Below, piece after piece: positions 1-12,181 of a stretch of 64,000 nucleotides of DNA. The stretch's first letter is position 1. The number at the start of each line of letters is the position of its first letter. The notes beneath the pieces are model-generated. The model ran no database searches. It was not told where the DNA came from and worked only from the letters and a program-made list of their open reading frames with translations. Made by a program: the position numbers and the translations under genes. The DNA comes from Gadus chalcogrammus (taxonomy: Eukaryota > Chordata > Actinopteri > Gadiformes > Gadidae). The stretch spans positions 21,767,313-21,831,312 of the forward strand of contig NC_079414.1 in assembly GCF_026213295.1 (NCBI RefSeq), given 5' to 3'.

Positions 1-106
1 AAAGAAATATAGGCGACATCATTCTCTCTCTCTCTATTCATATACGTATACATACATATATGTATATATATGTCTCTCTCGCTCTCTCATCAGGATGACC
101 TCTGAC

Positions 107-155
107 CTGCAGTTGCAATGCAGAGCATCGCAAACAGAAACCACACTGTTGCCAT
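107..155 (-). CDS. Signal-peptide exon of a C-type lectin-like gene (partial, runs off window)
   Basis: A 49-nt first coding exon with ATG at 155 and donor GT just below 107. It encodes a hydrophobic leader beginning MATVWFLFAMLC and ending ATAG, nearly the same as the leader of the plus-strand lectin at 6150, with the same exon length and phase (1). The remaining exons would lie left of position 1. The gene is head-to-head with the 6150 lectin. The product is inferred from that similarity only, since no lectin domain is in view. Confidence 0.7.
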
Positions 156-219
156 AGTGATGAATGAATAAGTCTGCTGTCTTGAGATACCTGAGAGAGA
201 GAGAGACAGAGAGACAGAA

Positions 220-300
<81 letters not shown>

Positions 301-1225
301 GATCTGTTACAACACAAAAACAAGGATCATCAAAAATGTAATGTCAGACATCTGAGAATATCTTATTGAAAGTTTGGAATGAAAAGGAAGACAAACCGGT
401 AGGTGTGATCCGTCTTCAGGTGTCTTCAGGTGTGTTCAGGTTTAGTGCAGAGAGCAGTCCTTATGTACCCATACACACACGCACACACCTCATTGTCCGA
501 AGACCAGGAGACGTAGGGAGGTGGGAGGACTCTCATGAGGGAGTGGGATGGAGGAAGAAGGAACAGATTTTTCCCGTCTGGGATTATAAAGTATGACCTT
601 TTCTTATCTCCTAAAGAACCCTTTAAGGGTTAATCATCCTCATCTTAATTAGCCTCATTAACTCAAATTAGGTATCAGATTACAGATGGTTCAATCAGGA
701 AGGGTTCAGTGTGGTCCGTGTGTCCGGGGGAAAGCGATGCATCATGGGAATGTATGTTTTTCTATCTGGTCCAAACCCACGAGACAATATTGATTGAGGG
801 GGACAGGTAAAAGCTGATCTACATACATATTGTCGTTTGAAACCTTTGATCATTTACCAAGTATATACAAACCAACCAAACTTGACAGTCCGTCTCGCTA
901 TCTGTCTGTCTGTCTTGGTTCCCAGGAATGCTGAGTAGACCTTTCACCCAGGAAGAAAACGCCTCGTCCAGTTAACCAGAACAGCATTACTCAGTAGGCA
1001 GTAAAACCATCTGCTGTTCTTCCCTACATGACTACACTGGTTTACAGTTATGGTTAAACTTGTCTACAGTAATGACTACACTGGGTTAGTTATGACTACA
1101 CTGGTTTACCGTAATGGTTACACTGGTCTACAGTCATGACCACACTGGTTTACAGTAATGACTTCACTGGTTTAGTTATGACTACACTGGTTTACAGCAA
1201 TCAGAACACTGGTCTAAAGTAATGA
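107..1225. repeat. Left arm of the lectin inverted duplication, with GA microsatellite and minisatellite
   Basis: This stretch holds the leader exon, a (GA)n run at about 193-296, and near 929-1027 a block that reads as the reverse complement of 5766-5872. A run of imperfect repeats at about 1025-1225 (motif around ACTGGTTTACAGTAATGAC) is the reverse complement of the longer array at 5200-5765. Similarity is patchy: 300-890 has no obvious partner on the right. No other gene is seen between 156 and 1825. Confidence 0.7.
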
Positions 1226-1825
1226 CTTCACTATATCACTATTATCACTATAATGTTGGATTATTTATTAGTATAATCCAGGTTCAACCTTTTAGGCTTC
1301 TTTGAGCGGGAATCTATCTAGCAAACTATGCTTATTTCATCTAGTGTTTCATTTAAAAGGCACAGGTGATGATATGTATATTGTATAACATATCAAACCC
1401 TAACGGCTTTAATTAAGACTGAGTTTATGATATTATGCAATAAAATATTATTAAAATAAAACGCCTCCGAGGCGGATTTGTTGCAGCGACCTAAAGATCC
1501 CTGCCGTAACCGGCGTAGATACACCACACCATCCTCCCATCTACCAAGTGAGCAAAGGGAGGACATCAGTCGAAGACTGAGCGGTTTCATAATTAATCAC
1601 CGAATGTTTTTCATATGCATGACTGTTAAACATCATAACGGTGGCTGGCACCGTTATAATGACACTAGATGGCACTAGAACCGACTAGAACGGTGTTTAC
1701 AAAGCACAACAGGAAACAGAAGAGGAAGAAAAAGGAGGCGGAATAATGGCGGAATAACATCCCTTATTACAAAAACAACAATTTAAGCTTTTAAAATCCT
1801 CACATTTTATTTAACTACGCGCAGA

Positions 1826-4330
1826 TTGCCTACAATGGGCAGCAAGACGAGCGACTCGTTCCACGTCCAGTTGGCGTCTATAGTAGAAGTGCTGGCCAAC
1901 ACGGCCGTGGCTGAGATCTGCAAACTTGTAGACGATGGCTATGCGATGCTGCATCTTGAAATCTCACAGAGCCAGAGAGAGATCGACAACCTTCGACGCA
2001 AACTGCTGTTGGCCAAACTCCAGAGTTCCCGACGGAACCACGTGGTGGACCGACCTGGCGCGCTGCGACGCGCGTCTCCTCGCGTGTCCGTCAGGTCGAG
2101 AAGCGTCAACCCCGTGGAGTATTTCAGAGCAAAAGGCAAACAGCCGCTGTCAGTGACGGAAGGCGTGGAAGATGATCCAGTCATTATTAAGGTGGAAGGC
2201 AGAGCGCAGGGTGAGTGGGCATTACGTGACTATTTGCGTGCAACGTACTGTTGTCAATCAGGACGTTGATATGAACAGTGACAGGGACCCCAGTTAGGAA
2301 GTGAAACAAGTTTACGGTGCCAACTGGTTTCCGATCTATCTGTTACCAGTGAATGTGGCTGATGTGATTGTTATTACTTAAGTTAAGTGAACCAGATGTA
2401 GTGTCGGAACCGGTCGGTATTCAGTTGAGGGATTAAAATACAGGCTACTCAATCGCATTGACATGGCCAATAATGCCTAATAGACGGGTAACGGTTAGCT
2501 GAAGAACTGACAGGCGAGCAAATCCAACCGTAATCTTTGCTCAGATCAACAGTTCTTGACTTATTGTTGTTGTGCGTTGATTTGCAAAACTGAAGATAAA
2601 TGGCCTACTGATGATAAATGTAGATGAAAACAAAGGAAAGAGAATAACAAATCCATAAAAAGCTGTAGATAAATACAAATGAAAGACAACACAAGACTGT
2701 TATGAATGATGTGTCATGACAATCAGGAAACGGGTTCAGTTGAATCTTTATCTGAATTCTATGAGGAATGTCAGTCTCCCGTAAATGGGGAATGACCTTC
2801 CTTATATGTTGATAACGTTCTTGTATCTTTATTGTTGACCTGTTTTGTCTGTCTGTTTGTCATACCGCAAAATGTCCTTATCAAATACACTTTGATGCTT
2901 TGATATGCAGCAAAACAAAAAAAGTTTCTATCCACTTCTCTTCTTACAGCCAAGGTTCTCCCAGGGCTGTTAGGTCCATGGTTTTATCCAGGGCTGTTGG
3001 GTCCATGGTTCTCCCAGGGCTGTTAGGTCCATGGTTTTCCCCAGGGCTGTTAGCTCCATGGTTCTCCCAGGGCTGTTATGCCCATGGTTCTCCCAGGGCT
3101 GTTAGGTCCATGGTTCTCCCAGGGCTGTTAGGTCCATGGTTCTCCCCGGGCTGTTAGGTCCATGGTTCTCCCAGGGCTGTTAGGTCCATGGTTCTCCCAG
3201 GGCTGTTAGGTCCATGGTTCTCCCAGGGCTGTTAGGTCCATGGTTCTCCCAGGGCTGTTGGGTCCATGGTTCTCCCAGGGGTGTTAGCTCCATGGTTCTC
3301 CCAGGGCTGTTAGGTCCATGGTTCTCCCAGGGCTGTTAGGTCCATGGTTCTCCCAGGGCTGTTAGGTCCATGGTTCTCTCAGGTCCATGTCCGAGCGTAG
3401 CCCTCAACATGGCTCCATGTGTTTGTCTCCGTAGACGCCGTCGGACCCTCTACGCACACGCCAGCGCCCCCGGCCTCGGCACTCCCGGGACCCCCAAGTG
3501 GATCTCCCCCGGTCGCCGCGGGCAACCAGACCCCAGACCGGACCCACTCCTCCCGGGACCAGGCCTGCTACTGGGAGAGCTACCCGGTCCCCCCAGTGTC
3601 CCTTGGCGACAGCGCGGTCAACCCGGCGACGGGGGGAGACGGTGGGGACTGGGCCGGGGCCGCCCTGGGGGAGCTGGGGGATGAGGTGTCTGGCCTCGAG
3701 GTGGGGGGGCGCTGGGGGGCGGAGCCCGTTCCCGTCAAAGAGGAGGTGGAGGCCAGGGAGTCGTGGCTCACTGGGGAGGGGCTCAGTGGAGAGGAGGGAG
3801 GAGGGGAGGATGAGATGGACGCTGCAGGAGCCAATGGGAGCGCTCTGTTTAGGACGTTTGACCTGGAGGGCGGAGGAAGATCAAAGTTCTCCTCGGGGAA
3901 CTTCAAAACATTCATGGGACGCTCCTCCTCCTCCTCGTCGTTAGCGAACCGCGCATCGAACAGCCGTCAGCACCTCCTCCCCTCCTCCTCCTCCTCCTCC
4001 TTCCCCAGCCGGGCCCCCCTGCCCCTGGGCCCAGGGGGAGAGCCACTGTTCCGCTGCGACGTCTGCGGGAAGTCCTTCACCAAGTTCCCGTCCCTGCGGA
4101 GGCACGAGCGCGTCCACACAGGGGAGAAGCCCTTCTCCTGCCGGCACTGCGCCAAGCGCTTCTCCCACAGCCACCAGCTGAAGAACCACGAGCGCACCCA
4201 CACCGGAGAGAAGCCCTTCCGTTGCAACGTCTGCGGCCGCTGCTTCGCCCAGTCCAACCACATGAAGAGGCACCTGCGCACGCACGCCGCACCCAACGGG
4301 ATCCAAACCGCCGACCCGCTGGGCCGGTAG
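1826..4330 (+). CDS. C2H2 zinc-finger protein, three fingers, family N-terminal domain
   Basis: Two coding exons, 1826-2210 and 3435-4330, joined in phase 1, give about 426 aa. Exon 1 carries the family domain (FHVQLASIVEVLANTAV, then EICKLVDDGY) followed by a basic stretch and an IKVE SUMO-type motif. An ATG at 1835 is an alternative start. Exon 2 has a Pro/Ser/Gly-rich linker with VKEE, poly-Ser tracts, then three C2H2 fingers with TGEKP linkers near the C-terminus. Helix positions -1,2,3,6 read K-P-S-R, H-H-Q-N and Q-N-H-R. It is probably a nuclear sequence-specific DNA-binding protein; its target is unknown. A possible ATTAAA poly(A) signal lies at 4485. It sits between two inverted lectin arms. 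Confidence 0.85.
2955..3384. repeat. 26-bp minisatellite in the intron of the 1826 ZNF gene
   Basis: About sixteen tandem units of 26 bp built on GGTTCTCCCAGGG and CTGTTAGGTCCAT, with single-base variants. The array ends about 50 bp before the acceptor of the finger exon. The rest of the intron (2211-2954) shows nothing recognisable. Confidence 0.9.
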
Positions 4331-5146
4331 CCGGGACGCCGCGTTCGTCTCTGAACATTTGACAAGGAGTGTTTCGTCCCCGTCCTAGCATCCAGGTGGA
4401 AAGTGGGAACGTTCTGTGAACTCCCGATCTCCAGGGCTCTGCTTGTGGGTGAGGTGGGAAGCGGGCATATTTTTTTTATGTGTTATTAAAGTCAAAACTG
4501 TGTATTAAAATCACTTGGGTGAATTGTGTCAACATTGTGTGATTTATCAAGCGAGTTTTACATATGAAGTTAAAGTTGCTGTAGGTAAGATTTGAGAGTT
4601 GTAAAGAGAGAGAGGAAGATGAGGTTTGGAAACTGAACAACCACAGCATCTCCTCCCTCCCTTTAATTCGGCCCGCGTTGCGTTCACACACCTCAACGTT
4701 GTGCGGTGCGTGATTGACAGAGAAGACGGATTCCCCCTGACCAATCTGAGTTGAAATCCCGATTCTATCTTGCAGAGGCCGTTGCAGTCAAAGAGGAACA
4801 AATATTATCAAAGTATTTCGCTTCCGAACAGCTGATCGATGGCTGTGGCATTTCTAACAAATTGTATGAAAATAATATATATCAATATCTGACCTACAGC
4901 ACTTAAAGTAAGACTATATTGTGGTGTGAAATGTTTTGGGATGAATTTATAATATACATAATATTGACAGGTTACTAATAAAATCAATACTCTTAATGAT
5001 TTGGTTTATTGATTGTTCCACACAATGAGTTTTTTTTCTCCATTTCCCTACATTTAACTGAATGCATATTTCATGAACATGTATCCATGTAGCACCATTT
5101 TAGTGTCTGCTTTCTGTGAAATATTGACAAAATTGCTAATAACCTA

Positions 5147-5148
<2 letters not shown>
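4331..5148. other. 3' flank of the 1826 ZNF gene, no further gene seen
   Basis: AT-rich sequence with short open frames that look like chance. Nothing beyond the possible poly(A) signal ATTAAA at 4485 is recognised. Confidence 0.5.
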
Positions 5149-5185
<37 letters not shown>

Positions 5186-5765
5186 AGGACCAGTGTACTG
5201 ATTAGTGTAAACCAGTGTAGTCATAACTAAACCAGTGAAGCCATTACAGGAAACCAGTGTAACCACTACTGGAAAGTGGTGGTTATTACTATAGAGCAGT
5301 GTAACCATTAATTGAAACCAGTCTAGTCATAACAAAACCAGCATTGCAGGAAACTAATGAAGTCATAACTAAACTAGTGTGGTCATTACTGTAGACCAGT
5401 TTTACCATTCCAGGAAACCAGTGGTGTCATAACTAAACCAGTGTGGTCATTACTGTAGACCAGTGTAACCATTACTGTAAACCAGTGGATTCATAACTCA
5501 ACCAGTGAAGTCATAAACAAGTTTGGTAATTACTGTAGACCAGTGTAACCACTACTGTAAACCATTGTTGTCATAACTAAACCAGTGTGGTCATTACTGT
5601 AAACCAGTGTAGTCATAACTAAACCAGTGAAGTCATAACTAAACCAGTGGTCATTACTGTAGACCAGTGTAACCATTACTGTAAACCAGTGTAGTCATAA
5701 ACTAACCCAGTGTAGTCATTACTGTAGACCAGTGTAACCATTACTGTAAACCAGTGTAGTCATGT
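5149..5765. repeat. (AT)n run and minisatellite array, right lectin arm
   Basis: An (AT)n run at 5149-5180 is followed by many imperfect tandem copies of a motif of the type AACCAGTGTAGTCATTACTGTAGACC. The same repeat occurs in reverse complement at about 1025-1225, forming part of the inverted duplication around the lectin genes. Confidence 0.85.
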
Positions 5766-5921
5766 AAGGTAGAACAGCAGATGGCTTTACTGCCTACTGA
5801 GGAGTGCTGTTCTGGTTTACTGGACGAGGCGTTTGCTTCCGGGGTGAAAGGTCAACGATAAGTCTACTGAGCATACCTGGGAACCAGGCGTGGGCAAGAC
5901 AGGAGAGTGGTGTGGTGTGTG

Positions 5922-5929
5922 TATATAAG
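5922..5929 (+). promoter_or_regulatory. Probable TATA box of the plus-strand lectin gene
   Basis: TATATAAG lies about 220 bp upstream of the lectin ATG, inside the duplicated arm. A start site near 5955 would be expected. No equivalent box was found on the left arm. Confidence 0.45.
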
Positions 5930-6149
5930 GAGCCTGGCACTCTGCAACACACCCGTGTGCACCTGTGTACAGATCACACCTGTATCCACCTGAGGAAAGA
6001 TCACACCTACGGTTTGTCTTCCATTCATTCCAGCCGTTGTCAGATGTGGGACATTTGGTTCTTTCTCCTGTTTTTTTTTTCTAACAATCATTTTTACTCT
6101 CCGTCTCTATCTCTCTCTCTCTCTCAGACAGTGGGTTTCATTCATCTCC

Positions 6150-6427
6150 ATGGCTACATTGTTGTTCCTGTTTGCAATGCTCTGCATTGCAACTGCAGGT
6201 CAGTGGTCATCCTGACACATATAATGCAGCATATATATATGCGTGTGTGTGTGTGTATATAACATATTGTTAATGTCTGCTTTTCTCCAGAGCCTCTAGT
6301 AGAACACACAAAGGAGCAGGCAGATCTACAGTCTGGAAACCAAGAAGGTACCTGTCTGTCTGCGTGCGTGTCTCTCCCTCTACCATCTACCTCGTCTCTC
6401 TCTCCCTTTCTAGCTCATAACTTATAG

Positions 6428-6458
<31 letters not shown>

Positions 6459-7659
6459 AGCTCATAACGTACTGTCTCTCTCTCTACTTCATAACATATT
6501 GTCTCTCTCTCTTTAGCTCATAAGTTATTGTCTCTCTCTCTCTCTCTCTCTCTAGCGAGCTCGGTCCTCTGTCCAGCTGGTTGGTTTAATCACGGCTCAC
6601 GCTGCTTCCTCTACGTTGACAACCCCCTGGGCTGGAACGACGCAGCGGTACACACTCGCTTTCGGCTACGAACGTGTTAATTCGTAGCTAACGTGTAACC
6701 ATCGGAAAAAACGTCACGAATAGCAGTTACTATCGAGCGTGAACTGTCAGTAGTTGATAACTAATCGTTAACTATTGTAACTATTTTGGAACTAATGGAA
6801 CTAACGCGTAGTCGACAGGCTATCGGTAACAGTTGATAGCTATTGTGAAACTATCGTAACTAGTTAACTATTGCTAACTAGCTCGTTATCTCAGGATCAC
6901 TGCAAGAAGATTGGCGCAAACCTGGCCTCCATCCACAACCCCACTGAGAACAACTTCATGCAGCTACTGGTCCAGGTGGGGAACAACGACGCGTGGATAG
7001 GAGCCTACTACCTGCAGGTACAACACCCACCCCTGTCCACCCACCAGCCCTCAGCTCACTGTTCACAGTTCATACCCCCCCCCCCCCCCCCCCCCCCCTT
7101 CAGCTCACTGGTCACGGTTAACCAGCCCCCCCCCCCCCCCCCCCCCCCCCCAGCCTTTGGTGCACACCATGATTTGATTTGCTTAATGCACTCCCTTGAT
7201 AACCCTTAATAATATAATTAGTACATGATCCTTAATGCACATCTTGATAACCCTTAATAATACCATTAGCATTTTCCATCTGTTCTTGCTGCTGTACTGT
7301 GATGTCCTTCCTGGATCTATAAAGAACCGTTTGATCTCATCTGATCCTGACAGACTCAATGGAGATGGATCGATGGTGAAGGGTTGTACTACAGCGACTG
7401 GATTGGCATGTCTTCAGCCTCCAGCAACCCCTGTGCCTACCTACGCAAGAATAGTAAGTCTGTCTGTGGTTCTGTCTGCCAGTCTGGGCCCGCCCAGCAG
7501 CACCAGTATGTCTGTCTATAGTTCTGTCGGCCAGTCTGTCATTTGTTTCCATGTTATCTGACGTTGTTCTGTTTTGTTTTGTTTTCAGACGGTTGGGGCA
7601 ACTCTGTCTGTAGCACCAATCGGAGATTCATCTGCAGTACAAAACCTGGCAACTGCTAG
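6150..7659 (+). CDS. Small secreted C-type lectin-like protein (ladderlectin / type II antifreeze-like fold)
   Basis: Six coding exons at 6150-6198, 6291-6347, 6556-6647, 6895-7017, 7354-7453 and 7589-7659 give 163 aa. Exon 1 encodes a hydrophobic signal peptide (MATLLFLFAMLC). The rest is one C-type lectin domain: CPAGWFNHGSRCF opens it, then NDAADHCKKIGANLASIH, WIGAY, WRWIDGEGLYYSDW and final cysteines in SVCSTNRRFICS. The EPN or QPD sugar/calcium motif is absent (NPC occupies that region) and WND is WGN, so classical calcium-dependent sugar binding is doubtful. Size and layout fit small secreted fish lectins. Introns carry CT repeats and two poly-C tracts (7075-7098, 7126-7151). A candidate AATAAA lies at 8109. 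Confidence 0.85.
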
Positions 7660-7892
7660 CTATCTGGCTAACATGTCCAAAGCTTGCTGATGGGTATCCC
7701 TATTTGGGTTCAAGGCTTTGGATCTTACTCCTGCATGTTTATTATGGACTTAAGTAATAATAATAAGTACGGTAGTAATAATAATACGTTTATAATTATA
7801 CGTTTATTTTATAAAGCACATTTCTCACACTCAAGGTTGCTTTACAGTCTCATGAGCACACACAGAACAAGACAGCAACACAACACAGATAA

Positions 7893-7896
7893 AAAA

Positions 7897-7959
<63 letters not shown>

Positions 7960-7960
7960 A
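7893..7960. repeat. (AT)n-(AC)n compound microsatellite
   Basis: Alternating TA followed by CA repeats in the 3' region of the lectin. The flanking sequence 7790-7850 (start of a TTTATAAAGCACATTT-type stretch) resembles a common fish dispersed repeat, but I could not assign a family. Nothing else is seen from 7960 to 8458. Confidence 0.8.
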
Positions 7961-8458
7961 CTATGCAGTGGTGACAGAGGAGACGAAGTGTTCTTGGAAC
8001 AGAAAGGTCTTGAGATGACCTTTAAAATAAGTTCCAATTAGGTTTCTTTGTTAGCATGCCAAGATGCTAACCTGCCACTCACATGGGCTCAGACTCTGTG
8101 CGGCCCTGAATAAATGCTTATCGATCACCAATTAACATTTCCATTGAGTATTAAGTTTACAACGAGATTTTGAGTGCTTTGTTCCAGTAATAAAAATGAT
8201 AATAAAAAAAGCTTTTCAGATTTGTGTGCTCTTTTCATAACCAAGATATCATAGAATATCATTAAAAACCAGGGTGCATTTTTGGTATTGCTGAGGCAAC
8301 ATTTATTTAAGAGTTTTATGTTTAATATAAGGCTTCCCTATCAAAATAGGGAACAAGATTTGATATGAAGGACGGACATTTGTAGTTTGCTAGTTTGTCG
8401 ACAAAATATCCGATGGTATTATTTCTAAAATAAAATGGGGGACATATCGCAATTCGTA

Positions 8459-8693
8459 ACGGACAGACGTCCCGCTATGTCACTTTATGTACAAACCTCG
8501 CGCTCCACCTCTACAGACAGACGTCCCGCTACGTCACTTTATGTACAAACCTCGGCACCACCTCTACGGACAGACGTCCCGCTACGTCACTTTATGTACA
8601 AAACCTCGCGCTCCACCTCTACGGACAGACGTCCCGCTACGTCACTTTATGTACAAACCTCGGCACCACCTCTACGGACAGACGTCCCGCTAC
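8459..8693. repeat. 54-bp tandem array with recurring TACGTCA motif
   Basis: Five units of 54-55 bp, each containing GACAGACGTCCCGCTA and then CGTCACTTTATGTACAAA (the first unit has TGTCA). TACGTCA resembles a CREB/ATF half site. The array ends about 80 bp past the stop codon of the minus-strand ZNF gene. Confidence 0.85.
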
Positions 8694-8770
8694 TAATTAA
8701 TCGATTCAGAACCTTATGAATCGAAACCGAATCGATTCAGGACATGGGCCACGGCACCCAGCCCTACCCG

Positions 8771-11001
8771 CTACGTGGACGACGCGGCGTTGCAGAGGGC
8801 CTGGTGTCGGCCCAGGTTCCCCCGGCTGGAGTAGCGGCGACCGCACTGCGTGCAGGCGTAGGGCTCCCCCACGTGGATGCCCATGTGCGGCTTGAGGCTG
8901 CTCGACCGCAGGAAGTGTTTCCCGCACACGCTGCAGCTGAACGGCCGCACGGCGCGCTGGCTGCCGCCGGGGCCGTGGCTCAGCCGCTGGTGCACCGTCA
9001 GCCCTTTGGAGGTGGAGAAGTCCTTCCTGCACATTGGACAGCTGAAGACCCACGGGTGAGCGGGGTCTCGACCGTTCCCCTCCGATAGAGAGGTCCGGGG
9101 GGTCCGCTTCACGGACGAGGAGGAGGAGGAGGAGGGGTTCTTGTTCTGGAGGGAGAGCGGCGAGGAGCCAATGCCGTCCTTTGCTCCTCCCGTTGGCCGG
9201 GGGGTGAGGAGGCGGGAGGAGAGGCGTCGGGGTGCGCCCATTTCGATGGACCTGCTTCCTTTTGATAGGCTGTCTCCCCTAGCAACGCCACGACCAGGAG
9301 CTGGCCTTGAGACCCCACCCAGCAGGAAGCCTGCTCCCCCTCTGGGCGACGGACCACCGACCAGACCGCTGCCAGACCAGGCCTGCTCCTCCTGCCGGTC
9401 CCCTCCAGACATGAAGACCAGGGGAGCACACCACTCCTCCTTAGGGGCGAGGGAGGGCTGCTCGTCTACCACTAGAGACAGAGAGACAGATGAGAGGTAC
9501 TGCTCTAGGCTAGTCTGGTACTGGACTGGTAAGAGGTACTGGTCTAGTCTAGTCTGGGTCCAGCTCGTGGTAGCGGTACTGGTCTAGACTGGGACCAGGT
9601 CTGGTACGTACTGCTGCTAGCAGGGAGCTCCCGATGGCATTCTCCCATGATGCACCCTGTCAGCTCCTCTTCCAGCTTGATCACCACCAAAGGCTTCTGA
9701 GAGAGTGAGAGTGAGAGTGAGAGTGAGCTATAGCACGATTCCTCAAACTACATCCTAAGATGGCTGAGAGGGAGCAGTGGCATCCCTATCTGCAGCTTTT
9801 CCCTCTAGGACGTTTCCCTGCTTTAACACTGCAGTGTGCTCACTACAGCGCTTCAACTTTTGCATGCTTGTCGGGTTGTGTGGCCTCTCTGAAGAGAACC
9901 CTTATATACCATATAAAAGTTTATTCTGAGTTACGTTGTCAATACAGTTCAAATAATTTTCCACCACATACTGTGGCTAATATAACGGCTAGAGCAGCAG
10001 GTATATATATATATACTGTATCTAATAAAACAGCTCTATAGAGCAGAAGATACTGTACCCTATAATACAGCTCTGTAGAGCAGCAGACATAGATAAACTG
10101 TACCTAAAATTACAGCTTTGTAGAGCAGCAGACATAGATAAACTGTAGCCTACCTCCTCCAGCATGTCCGTTTCTCCATCCCGACCTCCAAGGAGAGGCT
10201 CAGCACTGTGACCTAGAGATGACACAGACTCCCATGACATACCTGTACATTTAACAGTTCAAAATACTTATGGTCAGTTTTAGCTCGAGCCCTTCCCAAA
10301 AAAAAAAATGTCTGAACGCTTTGTACACACAGCTTTTTGCCGGGATAATACATATTATATTATAATATATAATAGCTCGGGGAGTCCCTATAGGGACACC
10401 ATCACTTTCTCCTCCGCGTTCATTGCCAGTCAATCATCGAAATTCGCGGAAAGGTTCAAATATTTCCACTCGCGCGAATTGTTCGGGCGAGTAGAATGAC
10501 TCGAAATCCGCGTAAATTAGGTTCTCAAGCCTGGCCAGTCATCAATTCGCTTCTATTCGCGTCTTCGCATTGACTTTGAATGGATTCTCGCTGCACCTTC
10601 GTTATTTGTGAACGCACTACTTACTCATCCATCATTCAACAACAGTAACATCAGCAACTCATTCATCATACAACCGAAACATGTCATCAATCCTACTAAC
10701 TCATCCATTGTTCAACAGAAACATGTCATGAACCTTTAACACTGGAACTCCTTTGCGGAGGTGAGGGAACAGCAACACCACCTCTTTCTGAGCAGCTCCC
10801 CAACGGCGGGACGGGGGCTCCAACTTCCATCAGCCGCAGTTTGCTCTTCAGTTCCAGGTTCTCTCTCTGGGTCCGGGACACCTCCAGCCTCAGGTGGGTA
10901 AAACCATCGTCCACCAGCTTACAGATCTCCAGAACAGCCGTATTAGCCAAGACCTCCATAATAGAAAGCAACTGAGTGTGAAAATGCCCGCAGTTCTCCA
11001 T
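8771..11001 (-). CDS. C2H2 zinc-finger protein, three fingers, four coding exons
   Basis: Coding exons (minus) at 10782-11001, 10154-10212, 9612-9696 and 8771-9471, phases 1, 0, 1, give about 354 aa. Exon 1 has the family domain (FHTQLLSIMEVLANTAV, EICKLVDDGF, then a coiled LRLEVSRTQRENLELK stretch). Exon 2 is an acidic linker and exon 3 carries an IKLE SUMO-type motif. The finger exon encodes three fingers; the first (CPMCRKDF) is followed by a long non-standard linker and the third ends in Cys rather than His (C2HC). The paralogue at 29566 starts MAMEN, but the first ATG is AAG here, so I start at the second Met; an open frame continues upstream. Exons 1-3 closely match the 29566 gene, while the fingers do not. 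Confidence 0.8.
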
Positions 11002-11484
11002 CGCCTTGTTTACTTTCCAATACACAGGGCTCGGCTGCAACCTGGCTGTGACGCCACTCTCTCGCAGACGGTTACTTCTTCTTGTATTGGGGTTAATAAC
11101 GGCTTGAAACGCTTGAAACCTTGCAGCGCATGCCTCCGCAATCCACCAGTGCTCAGCGGCCAAGCATGGTATTGCAGCTGTTTTAACGGGCTGTGGACGG
11201 GTCCATCGATTCATGCAGTCCCAGAAGTAAATATCGCCGTTCACTCCAATACAAGTGGGGACAGGAATGTGTCTCCGCAAAAAAAATCAGGATATCAATC
11301 AAAGGCATATAATTATCTTTATACCATATAGTAATAAAATGGAAGTTTTCTCTTTTCAAAATGCCACCTCAAGCGTTTTATTAGCATATATTTTTGCAGG
11401 AAAAGGAGGGGTGGGCAGCTGAAAGGAGTCGTAGTGAAACAAATGTTGTTTCCGCCCGGCATCCGAGAGGGCTCAGTGCACGGC

Positions 11485-11705
11485 TCCGTTAAAGGTCCCA
11501 TGGCAATGCACCAGGTGTGGTGTGATTAGCAGCTACAAGCCGTTTTGGAAATCGGCCCCTTATGACATCACAGGTGGGCGTGTCCATCTAGATGTGTACT
11601 GGATAGATCAGTCTATCAGCCTACCAGCCTACCCAGTGGACTGTAGCAAACGTTGCTCATCTATCCATCACACATCTAGGTGGACACGCCCACCTGTGAT
11701 TTAAT
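11485..11705. mobile_element. Palindromic MITE-like repeat
   Basis: An internally palindromic repeat: ATCACAGGTGGGCGTGTCC near 11570 is mirrored by GGACACGCCCACCTGTGAT near 11685. Its left end resembles the AAAGGTCCCATGGCA end of a common fish MITE. A diverged relative lies at about 38715-38945. No target-site duplication was confirmed. From 11706 to 12178 nothing is recognised. Confidence 0.55.
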
Positions 11706-12181
11706 GGTTTTTAGGCACTGCAGTTACTTTTTATCCCTTGTAGACTGGTTCAGCTGTTGATTCTCGTTTCAGAAACAGAAAATTATATTAAACAAGTTTT
11801 ATTTATTTTTTTGCATACGTCCAGTTATCGCTTAAGTATGTTTTTAAGAATGACATTTAACAATCTTGCGGAAGTGTGGCATCAGAGAGCATGTGAAGCA
11901 GACGCAAATTGCTAAACCATAGCTTGTGTATCCCACTGGGAAATATCCCAGTTTAGTGTTTATAGTTTATAGCAACGCATTGAAGAAACAGGGTTTTAAA
12001 ATTTGGTTTATTGTTTGACTGAACAACCAATTGAGGCACTGGCATCTTCAGTCATCTGTGATTAGTAAGAACATTACATTGCAGTGTGCCAAGTTCACAG
12101 CAGCAACGTTTCACTCACGTGCATCAGTCCTCCATGGCATCTTAAGGGTCAGGGCTGGACCCTGTTGGTTGAGGCCAATAA

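Noticed and set aside
90..323. Leu/Ser-repeat frame upstream of the left lectin leader
   Set aside because: It comes from the (GA)n microsatellite; only the leader exon from 155 downward has support.
5160..5182. (AT)n run as a promoter or origin
   Set aside because: A simple microsatellite with no gene start in reach.
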